Assembly: GCA_965279195.1 (NCBI GenBank) | Contig: CBDIHP010000038.1 | Coordinates: 124,001-188,000 of the forward strand | Length of the DNA stretch: 64,000 nt | Direction of reading: 5' to 3' | DNA from: CBDIHP01 sp965279195 | GTDB lineage: Bacteria; Planctomycetota; Planctomycetia; Isosphaerales; Isosphaeraceae | Shown here: in pieces, positions 55,185 to 64,000 of the stretch | Numbering within the stretch: the stretch's first letter is position 1 | Layout: every line of letters starts with the position of its first letter | The notes under the pieces: generated by a model | What the model was told of the DNA's origin: nothing | Databases searched by the model: none | Seen by the model: the letters and a program-made list of their open reading frames with translations, nothing else | Translations under genes and position numbers: made by a program

Positions 55185-55367
55185 GGGCGTGGCTCCTGGG
55201 GGAGTCGAAGGGAGAGGTTCCGGGGGGCCTCGGGCCGGTTTGCCCCCCGGGTCGCCCGCATGATACTGTGAAGTCCAGCCCCCCGATACGAGGAAGTCGC
55301 ACGCCAGGCGAGGCGACGTGGCCGAGCGAGGCGTTCGGGATCCTCGTCCCTCCAAGGAGGTCCCACG

Positions 55368-56642
55368 GTGACCGACACCACCTCGCCCGTTCGGTCGCGT
55401 CTCCTCGTGATCGAGGACAATCGCCCGGACCAGCTCATCTACAAGCGGACCCTCGCCGACTTCGACATCGTCTTCGCCGATTCCGGCGAGGCCGGCCTCG
55501 ACCTCCTCGACCGCGAGCCCTTCGACCTCGTCGTGCTCGACTATCAGCTCCCCTCCATCAACGGCGACGAGGTCCTCAGGCGCATCCGCGACGCCCTCGG
55601 CCTCGAAACCCCGGTCGTGATCGTCACCGGCGGCGGCAGCGAAAACGTCGCCGTCGAGATGATCCGCAAGGGGGCGAATGATTATGTGACCAAGGACGAG
55701 CTCCAGACCCCCCGCGTGGCCACCGCCGTCCGGGGTGCGATCCAGAGGCACAAGCTCCTCCTCGCCCGACGCCAGGCCGAGGCCGAACTGCGGCAGCAGA
55801 AGGCCGAGCTGGAATCGACCATCCGCCAGCTCCGGGAGGCCCAGGCGCATCTCGTCCAGAGCGAGAAGATGTCCAGCCTCGGCCAGCTCGTCGCCGGCAT
55901 CGCCCACGAGATTAACAACCCGCTCGCCTACGTCTCCAACAACCTCGCCGTCCTCGACCGAGACGTCCGCCACATCGCCGACATGATCGATCGCTACCGC
56001 GGCCACTTCCGCGACCAGATCCCCCGGGAAATCCTCGACCTGGAGGAGCGGCTCGACATCAACTACACGGTCACGAACCTCGATCGCCTGCTCCGCTCCT
56101 CCCGGATGGGCCTCCAGCGCGTCCGGGAGATCGTCGGCGGTCTCCGCGACTTCTCGCGGCTCGACGAGGCCGAGCAGAAGTGGATCCAGCCGAACGATGC
56201 CGTGAAATCGACCCTGGAGATGGTCCGCTACCACGTCCGCCAGAAGGGCGTCGAGCTGGCCGTCGACCTCGCCGAGATGCCCGAGATCTGCTGCTACGCC
56301 GGCAAACTCAATCAGGTGCTCCTGAACCTTTTGATGAACGCGATCCAGGCGGTGCAGTCCGGGGCGACGATCAAGGTCTCGACGAGCTTCAACCTCGACA
56401 CCGACGAGGCCTGCTTCGCGATCGAGGACAACGGCATCGGCATCCCCGAGGCGATCAAGACCCGGATCTTCGACCCCTTCTTCACCACCAAGCCGCAGGG
56501 GGTCGGCACCGGCCTGGGGCTCTGGATCACTTACAACATCGTCAAGGAGCACGACGGCCGGATCGAACTCGACAGCGAGCCCGGCGTCGGCACCACCTTC
56601 CGGGTGATCCTCCCCCGGAAACTTCCCGGGGCCCCCTGCTGA
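55368..56642 (+). CDS. response regulator-histidine kinase hybrid
   Basis: A 424-residue soluble signalling protein. An N-terminal REC domain (Asp58 in LVVLDYQLP, Thr in VIVTGGG, Lys in VTKDEL) is joined by a coiled coil to a histidine kinase: His180 in GIAHEINNPLAYVSNN, N box LLNLLMNAIQAV, G1 box IEDNGIGIP and G2 box GVGTGLGLWITYNIV. It lacks transmembrane segments, so it receives a phosphoryl group or signal in the cytosol through REC and passes it on via the kinase. No cognate regulator is adjacent. GGAGG precedes the GTG/ATG region. Confidence 0.9.
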   Translation: MTDTTSPVRSRLLVIEDNRPDQLIYKRTLADFDIVFADSGEAGLDLLDREPFDLVVLDYQLPSINGDEVLRRIRDALGLETPVVIVTGGGSENVAVEMIRKGANDYVTKDELQTPRVATAVRGAIQRHKLLLARRQAEAELRQQKAELESTIRQLREAQAHLVQSEKMSSLGQLVAGIAHEINNPLAYVSNNLAVLDRDVRHIADMIDRYRGHFRDQIPREILDLEERLDINYTVTNLDRLLRSSRMGLQRVREIVGGLRDFSRLDEAEQKWIQPNDAVKSTLEMVRYHVRQKGVELAVDLAEMPEICCYAGKLNQVLLNLLMNAIQAVQSGATIKVSTSFNLDTDEACFAIEDNGIGIPEAIKTRIFDPFFTTKPQGVGTGLGLWITYNIVKEHDGRIELDSEPGVGTTFRVILPRKLPGAPC

Positions 56643-56892
56643 CTCTACAATACCTCCCTCGCCGTCCGAGCGAACCCTTGCTCGATTTGGACCCAGTTCG
56701 TGTGCCGCTGGTTGTGCCAGTGCTCTACGAGCTTGGACCGGGGCGGCTCGAACCGATCGTGCTCAAAATCAGTCGGAGTCCAGTTGGGGACGATGGCCGC
56801 AATCGTCGCACTGGCCAGCCGGTGGCACACGAACAGGCTCCAAACAGATCGACACTCGGTCAAGTTTGCAGTTCTCTAGTAGGATCGATTTC

Positions 56893-57801
56893 ATGTCTCA
56901 AGGCACCGAACAAGGCACACACGGCCACACCCAGCCCGGTCAGCACGGCCATCGCCCGATGTCCACGGCCCACGTGCCGGCCACGCTCAATCCGGAGACC
57001 GGCTGGCATTTCCTGCACGTCTTCTACCGGGTCGACCGCCACCTCCTCACGACCCTCTCGGCCGAGGCCATCGCGAAGGGCCGCGAGCAGATTATCCACG
57101 CCCTCGACCCGAAGCGTGAGAACGCTCCGGATCAGGTCCAGTGCTTCGCAATCCCCGGCCACAAGGCCGACTTCGGGATCATGATGGCCGGCAATGACCT
57201 CAAGAAGGTCCATGAGATCCAGATCGCCATCCAGGCGTCGCCGCTCGGCCCGGCACTCGTTCCGACCTACTCGTTCTACTCGATCACCGAGGTCTCCGAG
57301 TACGTCCCCGACGCCGACCAGTACGGCAAGGTCCTCCGCGAGAAGGAGGGGGTCGATCCTGAGAGCAACATCTACAAGGCGAAGGTCGCCGCCTATGCCG
57401 AACGCCTCGGGCCGATGAACAAGCAGCGCCTCTATCCCGACTTCCCCGACTGGCCCTGCCTCTGCTTCTACCCCATGAGCAAGATGCGCCAGGGCGACCA
57501 GAACTGGTACATGCTGCCATTCGAGGACCGCGCCGAGTTCATGAGCGCCCACGGCCGCAGCGGGATGAAGTTCGCCGGCAAGGTCAGCCAGGTCATCACC
57601 GCCTCCACCGGCGTCGACGACTGGGAATGGGGCGTGACCCTCTGGGCCAAGAATCCCATCTACCTCAAGGACATCGTCTACACGATGCGGTTCGACGAGT
57701 CCTCCGCAAAGTACGGCCTCTTCGGCGACTTCTACTTCGGCTACATCCAGCCCGCCGCCGAGCTGATGGGCACCCTCCGGCTGAACGGCAACCCGGCCTG
57801 A
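56893..57801 (+). CDS. hemQ: coproheme decarboxylase (HemQ, chlorite dismutase family)
   Basis: A 302-residue haem-handling protein that oxidatively decarboxylates coproheme III to haem b with peroxide in the coproporphyrin-dependent pathway. HFLHVFYRVDRHLL and FGIMMAGNDL in the first half, and FMSAHGRSGMKFAGKV (His220 as likely proximal ligand), then ITASTGVDDWEWGVTLWA, are characteristic. The N-terminal His/Gly/Gln-rich stretch is unusual. True chlorite dismutases have a distal Arg in a different context; HemQ is favoured by DDWEWGVTL. A strong terminator follows. Confidence 0.88.
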   Translation: MSQGTEQGTHGHTQPGQHGHRPMSTAHVPATLNPETGWHFLHVFYRVDRHLLTTLSAEAIAKGREQIIHALDPKRENAPDQVQCFAIPGHKADFGIMMAGNDLKKVHEIQIAIQASPLGPALVPTYSFYSITEVSEYVPDADQYGKVLREKEGVDPESNIYKAKVAAYAERLGPMNKQRLYPDFPDWPCLCFYPMSKMRQGDQNWYMLPFEDRAEFMSAHGRSGMKFAGKVSQVITASTGVDDWEWGVTLWAKNPIYLKDIVYTMRFDESSAKYGLFGDFYFGYIQPAAELMGTLRLNGNPA

Positions 57802-57869
57802 GTGTTGCTTCTCGACCACAATCGTTCGCAAACCTCCCGCACGCGCCTGATTTCGTGAACTAGGGTTCT

Positions 57870-57909
57870 CCCGGGCGGATCGATCCACATCGATCCGCCC
57901 GGGCGTTTT
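57870..57909 (+). terminator. Rho-independent terminator of hemQ
   Basis: CCCGGGCGGATCGAT pairs perfectly with its inverted copy across a 4-nt loop CCAC, followed by CGTTTT. It separates hemQ from the beta-propeller gene. Confidence 0.88.
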
Positions 57910-57934
57910 CGTTCCCCGGTTCCGGTCCCGAGGC

Positions 57935-59077
57935 GTGTCCATGTTCCCGAGGCGGGTCGATCGAAGGTCGAGGCAGATTGCGAGGAGGCGGAACCGGCCG
58001 GACGTGTCGGAACTGCCCGCCCGGATCCTCCCCGCGATCGACTTCCAGACCGTCCTCGGCCTCGCCGCGACCGGGCAGGTGGGCGACTTGCTCCCGAACG
58101 CGGTCGCGTACACGTCCGGAGGCGACGTCGTCGTCGCCGGCTCGTTCCAGGGGACCGTCAATTTCGATCCTTCGGGGAACACCGGCGGGAGCCTGACCGC
58201 CACCGGCTTCCGCGACGGCTTCTTCGCCCGCTATCGCCGGGACGGCACGTTCGTCTGGGCCAAGCGCCTCGCCGGCACGGTCGGGACCGACGTCAGCCAG
58301 GTCTCGTCGCTGGCGGCCGGGTCCGACGGCACACTGACCCTCGCCGGCTCCTTCAGCGGGACGGTGGATTTCGACCCCGGGTCATCGACGAGCAACCGCT
58401 CCAGCCCGGGGAAGACCGACCCCTTCGTCCTCAGACTCGACGCATCGGGGAATTTCACCTGGGTCGCCGCCGCGTCGGGCCCGGCAGGCGCGAACGCGCA
58501 GGCGTACGCCGTCGCCGTGAACGCGAGCGGGCAGGCGTTCGTCGCCGGGTCGTTCCAGGGGACCACCTCGTTCGGCAGCACGACCGTCAACGCCGGTGGA
58601 TTCTTCGACGCGTTCGTCGCCCGGATCGGCGCGACCGGCCAGTTCGACTGGGTCCGCGCGAGCAACGGCTCGGGGGCCTCGTCGGCGGAGGTCCGCGGGC
58701 TCGCGGTCGATCCGTCGGGAAACCTCCTGGCCGCCGGTTTCCTCGCCGGTTCGGCGGCATTCGGCGCGAATGGGCTGTCCTCGACGGCCGGCACCCGCGA
58801 CGCCCTCGTCTGGAAGCTCGACACCGGCGGTTCGACTCTCTGGGCCCGCGACTTCGGCGGGCCTGACTTCGACCAGGCCACGTCCATCGCGGCGGCGAAA
58901 AACGGCGACGTGCTGGTCGCCGGCTCGTTCTCAGGGGCGGTCGATTTCGGCACCAGCAACACCGGCTCACCGCTGAATGCCGGCTCCGGCTTCGACCCAT
59001 TCTTGCTGCGACTTACCGGGTCCGGCGACCTCACCTGGGCGCGTTCTTTCGCGGGCTCGACCGGAGCATGCCCTTGA
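57935..59077 (+). pseudogene. beta-propeller (SBBP-like) surface protein, 3' end missing
   Basis: The 380-residue open part has a basic start (RRSRQIARRRNRPDVSELPA) like the exported surface proteins of these bacteria. About seven repeats follow of the pattern D/A-x-x-G-D/N-V/L-x-V-A-G-S-F-x-G-T-V-x-F (GSFQGTVNFDPSG, GSFSGTVDFDPGS, GSFQGTTSFG, GSFSGAVDFG) alternating with F-x-W-A/V-R/K. The last repeat stops at SFAGSTG, then ACP and a stop, inside the 3' end of the convergent sigma gene. Relatives continue for many more blades and a C-terminal sorting or dockerin region, so the gene is truncated at about 59055. Confidence 0.75.
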
Positions 59078-60548
59078 CGGCCTCCTGGTTGCGGCGCTGG
59101 GCGCTCTCGTATTCGTGCTCGTCGGTGCGGTTGTCGGCGGCGGCCTCGAACATCTCCTCGTGGCCGGTGACGAACCGGTCGCGGCGGTAGTTCTCCTCGG
59201 GGATCGTGCGGGCGAAGTTCTTCATGATCGCCCAGGAGGCGTACGTGGAGAACTTGTTGCCGCGGGAGTAGTCGAACTTCTCGACCGCCCGGATCAGGGA
59301 CATGTTGCCGTCGGAGACCAGCTCGAAGAAGTTGTTCGAGGGGCCGACGTGCCGCTTGGCGATGGAGACGACCAGCCGCAGGTTGGCGCGGATGATCTGG
59401 TTCTTGACGGCCAGGGCCTCTTCCTGGAGCCGTTCGACCTGGTCGAGGTCGGCGGTCTTGGCCTTGACGGGGTCGACCTTGTCGCGGAGCTGGTTCGCCT
59501 GGAACTTGAGGAAGTTCATCTTCCGGAACAGGTGGGCTTCCTGCTCTCGGGAGAGGAGCGGGACCTCATAGAGGCTGGCGAGGTACGGCGGCAGGCCCTT
59601 GGGCGGCTTGGTCTTGCGCGGGGGCTTGCCGTCGGCCGGCTCGGGCAAGGGCCCGAGGATCTCGGCGTGCTTCGCGGCCTCGTCGAAGCTGGTGTGCGGC
59701 ATGAACTCCAGCTTGTTGCCGAGGATCCGCCTGGCCCGCATCTCGTTGAGGACGCGGTAGACGCTCGACCGGGTGCGGCCGAACTGCGAGGCGAGGTTCT
59801 CGACGGAGATGCCGCGTCCGCCGTTGTGGAGGCGGTGGATCTGCGCCTTGGCGTCCTCATCGAGTGGGGACGACGAGGGGGGGAAGATCGCGCGATCCGG
59901 ATGCTCGCGGTCGTAGTTCTTGAGGGTCATGCGGACCGTCTCGGTGGAGCGTTCCATTTTTCTAGCGATCCTCCGCGCGATCTCGGCCAGGCGACCCCGG
60001 CCGAACGGCGCCATGCGACGGGCACGCCGGATGATGTCCTCGCGTTCCTCGTCGGTGAGTAGTCGGAACCGGGATCCGCGGTCCACCTGGTCGCGGTGCG
60101 TTTCCACGAACCTCGACAGGCTGGACTCCAGAAACCCGACCTTGGTTCGCCCGTCGATCTTGACCCGACGAGCGACCAACCCTTGCCTCCGCCAGCGCCT
60201 GACCGTGCGGGTCGAGACGTTATATCGGCGGCTCACGGCCTCGACGGTCAGGACCGGCTCGGAGATGGCGTCGGCCGGCTGACCGACGGTCGCCGAGAGG
60301 TCTTCGACGAACAGACGCAGATCATGGATGACGTCCCCGCCCTCGAGGATGAGGGCGGGGGTCGCCTCCGGCCGGTAGCCCGTGATCCGGAAGCAGAGAT
60401 ATTCGTAAGGGTAGCGGCGTGCCGGGTCGATCTCCGCCAGGAGTTGCTCGGCCCGGTCGATCTGCTCGACCCGGCGCTCCCTCGGGGCGAACCGCGCCTG
60501 CTGCTCCTTCAGTTGCTTGAGCACCGGATGTTGGTACGCGCTGCCCAT
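59031..60548 (-). pseudogene. planctomycete sigma-70 factor lacking region 4
   Basis: The 505-residue product has an N-terminal extension with a helix-turn-helix (RRYNVSTRTVRRWRRQGLVA), further regulatory-looking helices (ENLASQFGRTRSSVYRVLNE), then sigma regions. Region 1.2 is VPLLSREQEAHLFRKMNFLK. Region 2 is NLRLVVSIAKRHVG and NMSLIRAVEKFDYSRGNKF, then STYASWAIMKNFAR. Region 3 follows (RNQEAVKGML). It ends at once in unrelated RSSPRKNAPR and a stop. Region 4, which binds the -35 box, is absent, so it could not act as a normal sigma factor. Start 60548 is set by MGSAYQHPVLKQLKEQQ. Confidence 0.8.
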
Positions 60549-61259
60549 CCGCTGACCTCTCTTCGCCGGGCCCCCGTCTCCGGGGCACCCTTCCAGTCGG
60601 ACCGGGACCCGGTCGGGGCGGGGCCGTCTCGGGCACCCTCCCCTCCCGCACCCCAACGGTCCGAAGACCTTCATCCATCCCTTAGACGTCGGATCGGGGC
60701 GAATCGTTCAGACGGGGCACCTCTAACATACGCAAAGAAAGTGCCCCGAGATCGGAGAAAACCGATGAGTCGACCGAAATCGGCGGAATTCCCCGTTTTA
60801 ACGGCCGTCCCGGGCCGGTCTCGAACCCGGTGATTGAGGTTAACCCCAAGTCTCACAATATCTTACGGGAAATACCGCCCCGCCGTGACTCCCGACCTCC
60901 TCCCAATCATTCACGCTCGCCCCCCTGCCCGATGCCTGCCCATCCCCGGTGTCCAGGCGTCTCAAATTGCGACATTTCTGCCGCCACGAGTGTCAATCCT
61001 GAGAAATTCGACCGAATCCTCACCTTGCATGAGTGCATTCATGCAGTCATTACGCCTTGGGGTGTAAACCGTGACGGACAGCTGGTCGAATTGACAAGGT
61101 GTCCCGGGGGGATAGATTGGGGCCCGGCGCCCCGCGACCGGCGGACGGGATGCATGCATGGCCCCGGTCCCGGACGGCCGCGTCCCGTATGGGATCGGCG
61201 AGGGATCGGGCGGGCCTCCAGCCCGGCGGGGGTGCCGGATCCTCCGAGGAGCACGAGAC
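60549..61259. other. non-coding stretch upstream of divergent sigma and exported-protein genes
   Basis: About 710 bp with no convincing gene. An inverted repeat TGCATGA-N6-TCATGCA lies at 61026-61045 in a locally AT-rich patch some 215 bp before the exported-protein start. A small ATCGG-N6-CCGAT hairpin lies near 60750. GAGGAGCACGAGAC precedes ATG 61260. Promoters for both genes are expected here but cannot be placed. Confidence 0.5.
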
Positions 61260-62624
61260 ATGGCGCGCGGACATGGGTGGAAGCGGGCGGCGGCCGGCCT
61301 GGCGTGCGCGCTGGGGGCCGCGTTCTGGCCGGCGACGGCCCTGGCCGGCGACATGCTCGTCGAGGTCGACCGGGTCGGCGACGTGGCGCGGGTCAAGGTC
61401 GGGCTCAAGGCCGAGGGCACCTTCCGGCCCGCCCCGCCGCCGGGATCCAAGGAGGAGCCCAGGCCCCTGGCCCTGAAGGTCGAGAGCCGGCTCGAATTCT
61501 TCGACAAGGTGGCCGCCGTCGGGGCCGACGGCGCGGCCAGCCGCTCGGTCCGCTGGGTGACGCAGGCCGGCGCGGCGATCAATGGCGAGATCCGGCCGGC
61601 GTCCTCGGTGCTCCGCGCCGAGCTGGCGAGGCTGGTGGCCGAGCCTCGCAAGGGGCAGGTGGTGGTGACGAGCACCGGGGGCCCGCTGACCCGATCGGAG
61701 CTGGAGCTGGTCCAGGGGGTCGGCGACCCCCTGGCGTTCCCCGCGCTCCTGCCGGCGACGGAGGTGAAGGTCGGGAGCCAGTGGACGGTCGGGGCCGACG
61801 CCGCGAGGGCGGTCACGGGGTATGACGCCCTGGCGTCGAACGGCCTGGAGGCGACGGTCGAGTCGATCGACGCCGAGAAGGCGGTGGTCGGGCTCAAGGG
61901 GAAGATCCGGGGGGCGACGCTGGGTGGCGACGGCACGATCGAGTGCGAGGGAACGTTCACATTCGACCGCAAGGCCAATCGGGTCAGCCGCCTGGAGCTG
62001 AAGCGGGCGGAGGTCCGCAAGCCGGGGCAGATCGAGGCGGGGCTGGACATCAAGAGCACCCTGACGGTCGAGCGCGCGGCGGCCGAGGCCCCGGCGGAGC
62101 TGGCGGACTCGGCGCTCGAAGGTCTGGAACTCGATAAGTCGTTGCCGGAGAGGGAGTTGCTGGTTTACCAGTCCCCCTCGGGCAAGTTCGAGCTGCTGCA
62201 CGACCGCGACTGGCACATCTACTGGGACGACACCCGGCTGGCGGTCCTGAAGCGGCTGAAGGACGGGGCCCTGACGGCGCAGTGCAACCTGGCGGCGGGG
62301 CCGAACGCGGGCAAGGGGCGGCACCAGGACCCCGGGCAGTTCCGCGACGACGTGAAGAAGGCGCTCGGCGCGAGGTTTCGGGGCATCCTGGCGGAGGGGG
62401 AAGTGGAAGGGGCTGATGCCGGGAATTATCGCTACCGTGTCGCGGCGCAGGGACAGGATGGCGAGGTGGGCATTCTCTGGTACTATTACTTGCTGGCCGG
62501 GCCGGACGGGGACCAGGTCGTGGCGACGTTCACGCTGGGGATCCCCGAGCAGAAGCGGTTCGGCGATCAGGACCTGAGGCTGATCGGCTCCTTCGAGTGG
62601 AAGGAGCGGCCGGCGAGGCCCTGA
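61260..62624 (+). CDS. exported hypothetical protein
   Basis: A 454-residue protein with a signal peptide (RAAAGLACALGAAFWPATAL, cut near ALA-GD), placed after GAGGAG. The mature part is beta-rich and acidic: LKVESRLEFFDKVAAVG, a motif VKVGSQWTVGADAARAV, and a final domain with YQSPSGKFELLHDRDWHIYW and AGPDGDQVVATFTLGI. The middle resembles the barrel-like domain that recurs in the next gene (VGSQW versus VGDTW). No named family recognised. The final domain recalls SCP/PsbP-like folds but this is uncertain. Confidence 0.7.
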   Translation: MARGHGWKRAAAGLACALGAAFWPATALAGDMLVEVDRVGDVARVKVGLKAEGTFRPAPPPGSKEEPRPLALKVESRLEFFDKVAAVGADGAASRSVRWVTQAGAAINGEIRPASSVLRAELARLVAEPRKGQVVVTSTGGPLTRSELELVQGVGDPLAFPALLPATEVKVGSQWTVGADAARAVTGYDALASNGLEATVESIDAEKAVVGLKGKIRGATLGGDGTIECEGTFTFDRKANRVSRLELKRAEVRKPGQIEAGLDIKSTLTVERAAAEAPAELADSALEGLELDKSLPERELLVYQSPSGKFELLHDRDWHIYWDDTRLAVLKRLKDGALTAQCNLAAGPNAGKGRHQDPGQFRDDVKKALGARFRGILAEGEVEGADAGNYRYRVAAQGQDGEVGILWYYYLLAGPDGDQVVATFTLGIPEQKRFGDQDLRLIGSFEWKERPARP

Positions 62625-62743
62625 TCGGGGCCGAGCCCGGCCCCCACGCGACTCCTCCCCACCCTGCCCGGCCGCGTCGCGGGACCCGGGCCGGTGCCGG
62701 GCCGGCGGGCCACCGCCCCCGGACCACCGAGCTGAGGCACACC

Positions 62744-64000
62744 ATGAAGACAGCACCCCGGCCGGGGCGGATGCTCGGGCTTGCGATCGTCCTGGCGGCC
62801 TCGATGGTCCCGGCCGCCCGCGCCCAGGCCCCCGGCGACGCCGCCAAGCCGGCGCCCCGGCCGACGACGGCCCCGGATCCCTCCCCCTTCGACGCACCCA
62901 AGGGCAAGGCGGCCCAGGCCGCGGCCGCGTCCGCCGGCGACAACGCGGCCGACAAGACGGTCCCCTACATCGACCTCACGAATCGCTATCTTTTCCTCGA
63001 GAAGTACACGAAGTTCGAGGAGCGGGCGGTGGACGGCCTGATCGGCCAGTACCGCGTCGGCATCACCGAGGTGCTCCGCGACACGATCGACGTGGCCGAG
63101 GGGGAGCCGAAGACGACCGAGGTGACGCGCCAGACGCTCTTCACCGAGCGGCCGGCGGAGGTCAACGGGCTGGGCATGGTGGCGGCGACGATCCGGAACT
63201 ACTCGCGGTTCCAGATCCGCCCGGACGACGTGGTGCGGAGCGTGGGGCCTAGGCCGCTGGACGGCCTGACCATCTACGTCCGGCCGCAGCAGAACCAGTT
63301 CCCCCTGATCCTGTCGCTGTCGGAGGACCGCCGGCTCCGCGAGCGGGAGTATGAAGTGGCCGCGCGACAGGTGTTCCTGCCGAGCCTGGCGGCCATCCTC
63401 CCCGGCTACGCCGCGCGGGTGGGCGACACCTGGCGTGTCTCCCGGCGCGGCGTGCAGGTGCTGGTGGGCGAGTCGAACATCCGGGGCGAGTCCCTCACCG
63501 GCAAGTTCATCGAGCTGAGGCGCGAGGCGGAAGGACCCAGGCGGGTGGCCGTGTTCTCGATCACCGGCCGGGTCGCGAACGCGTTCGCCGAGACCACCCT
63601 GAACGTCGAGATCCGGTTCACCTTCGTGCCGGTGCCGATCGCCGCGCCGTCGACGGCCGCGGCCAACGACCCCGCCGCCAAGGCGACGACGGTCGGGAAG
63701 ACGCGTCGCGAATCCGGGCCGATCGACACCATGGAGGCACGCGGGGGCATCACCGACGTCCGCATGGCGCGGGTCGCCACCGGCATCCTCCCGGGATCCA
63801 AGAACAAGAACCTCAAGTACAAGGCGAGCCAGGAGCTGACCCTCCGGCGCCAGATCGGCGTCATCGGCGACCCGCTGAACCTGCCCGAGATCCCCGCCTC
63901 CACCGACGTGAACACCTGGCTGACGTACGTCGACGCACAGGCGCGGTTCTTCTTCCACCACCCGCAGGAGCTGCTCCCGCCCGAGCGTTACCAGTTCGTC
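62744..64000 (+). CDS. exported hypothetical protein, cut by the window edge
   Basis: An open frame of 419 residues runs off the right edge. A signal peptide (LGLAIVLAASMVPAARAQAP) is followed by a Pro/Ala-rich stretch, then a beta-rich domain: VPYIDLTNRYLFLEKYTKF, VFLPSLAAILPGYAARVGDT and WRVSRRGVQVLVGE. The VGDTW motif parallels VGSQW in the gene upstream, suggesting a related domain. Near the end, WLTYVDAQARFFFHHPQELL may open a second domain like the final part of its neighbour. The two genes are 119 bp apart and probably co-transcribed. Confidence 0.75.
   Translation, partial: MKTAPRPGRMLGLAIVLAASMVPAARAQAPGDAAKPAPRPTTAPDPSPFDAPKGKAAQAAAASAGDNAADKTVPYIDLTNRYLFLEKYTKFEERAVDGLIGQYRVGITEVLRDTIDVAEGEPKTTEVTRQTLFTERPAEVNGLGMVAATIRNYSRFQIRPDDVVRSVGPRPLDGLTIYVRPQQNQFPLILSLSEDRRLREREYEVAARQVFLPSLAAILPGYAARVGDTWRVSRRGVQVLVGESNIRGESLTGKFIELRREAEGPRRVAVFSITGRVANAFAETTLNVEIRFTFVPVPIAAPSTAAANDPAAKATTVGKTRRESGPIDTMEARGGITDVRMARVATGILPGSKNKNLKYKASQELTLRRQIGVIGDPLNLPEIPASTDVNTWLTYVDAQARFFFHHPQELLPPERYQFV

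Noticed and set aside
55185..56552. Long N-terminal extension of the cyclase-family protein on the minus strand
   Set aside because: It is antisense to the REC-histidine kinase, and the signal peptide begins at 55184.
56645..56863. A 72-residue minus-strand frame between the histidine kinase and hemQ
   Set aside because: It needs a TTG start with no clear ribosome site and shows no family pattern; it was left out, though a transposase remnant cannot be ruled out.

Overview
The window is high-GC DNA that reads like a planctomycete chromosome, most likely Isosphaeraceae (Singulisphaera/Paludisphaera/Tautonia type). Pointers are a DUF1559 prepilin-like protein, a PilM-family protein followed by Met/Gly-rich partners, a sigma factor with a long N-terminal helix-turn-helix extension, HemQ-type haem synthesis and generally loose gene spacing. 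This placement is inference from gene content.

Positions 1 to about 13,400 form an accessory, decaying region. It holds a run of NmrA-like NAD(P)-binding proteins (two intact, two broken), a SAM methyltransferase, a truncated 4Fe-4S reductase-like gene cut by an IS701-family insertion sequence (5396-6800, CTAG on both sides), VOC proteins, TetR and AraC regulators, a tautomerase, fragments of plasmid/transposon-type genes (8184-9517), a DUF4385 protein, a beheaded P-loop gene and a frameshifted tyrosine integrase. The integrase lies against a tRNA-Pro(CGG) gene, the usual edge of an integrated island. A tRNA-Asn(GTT) gene follows.

From about 13,800 to the right the content is mostly housekeeping. 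It includes an Arc-like and a GbsR-like regulator, a non-coding stretch with nested hairpins, citrate synthase with a 27-bp perfect terminator stem, a coiled-coil membrane protein, and a nucleoside transporter with purine nucleoside phosphorylase. It continues with a GH32 fructan hydrolase, RecQ, and a sulfite-oxidase-like protein with a flavin reductase. Three minus-strand genes (33854 to 27335) encode a PilM-PilN fusion, a PilO-like protein and a third membrane-anchored protein; all three carry Met/Gly-rich blocks. They probably work with the GspE/PilB-type ATPase at 46837-48405 and the prepilin-like protein at 34890-35948 in a type IV pilus or type II secretion-like machine.

The remaining part has the HrpB helicase, a frameshifted secreted esterase-like gene, UDP-GlcNAc 2-epimerase, and a methyltransferase fused in frame to an alkaline-phosphatase-superfamily domain. 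Then come Fur, a FlgM-like protein, an MlaD/MlaE lipid-transport pair, a JAMM peptidase overlapping cysteine synthase, a cyclase-family hydrolase, a REC-histidine kinase and HemQ. At about 59,050 a beta-propeller gene and a sigma-factor gene converge and both lose their 3' ends, which suggests a rearrangement or an assembly join. Two related exported proteins close the window, the last running off the right edge.
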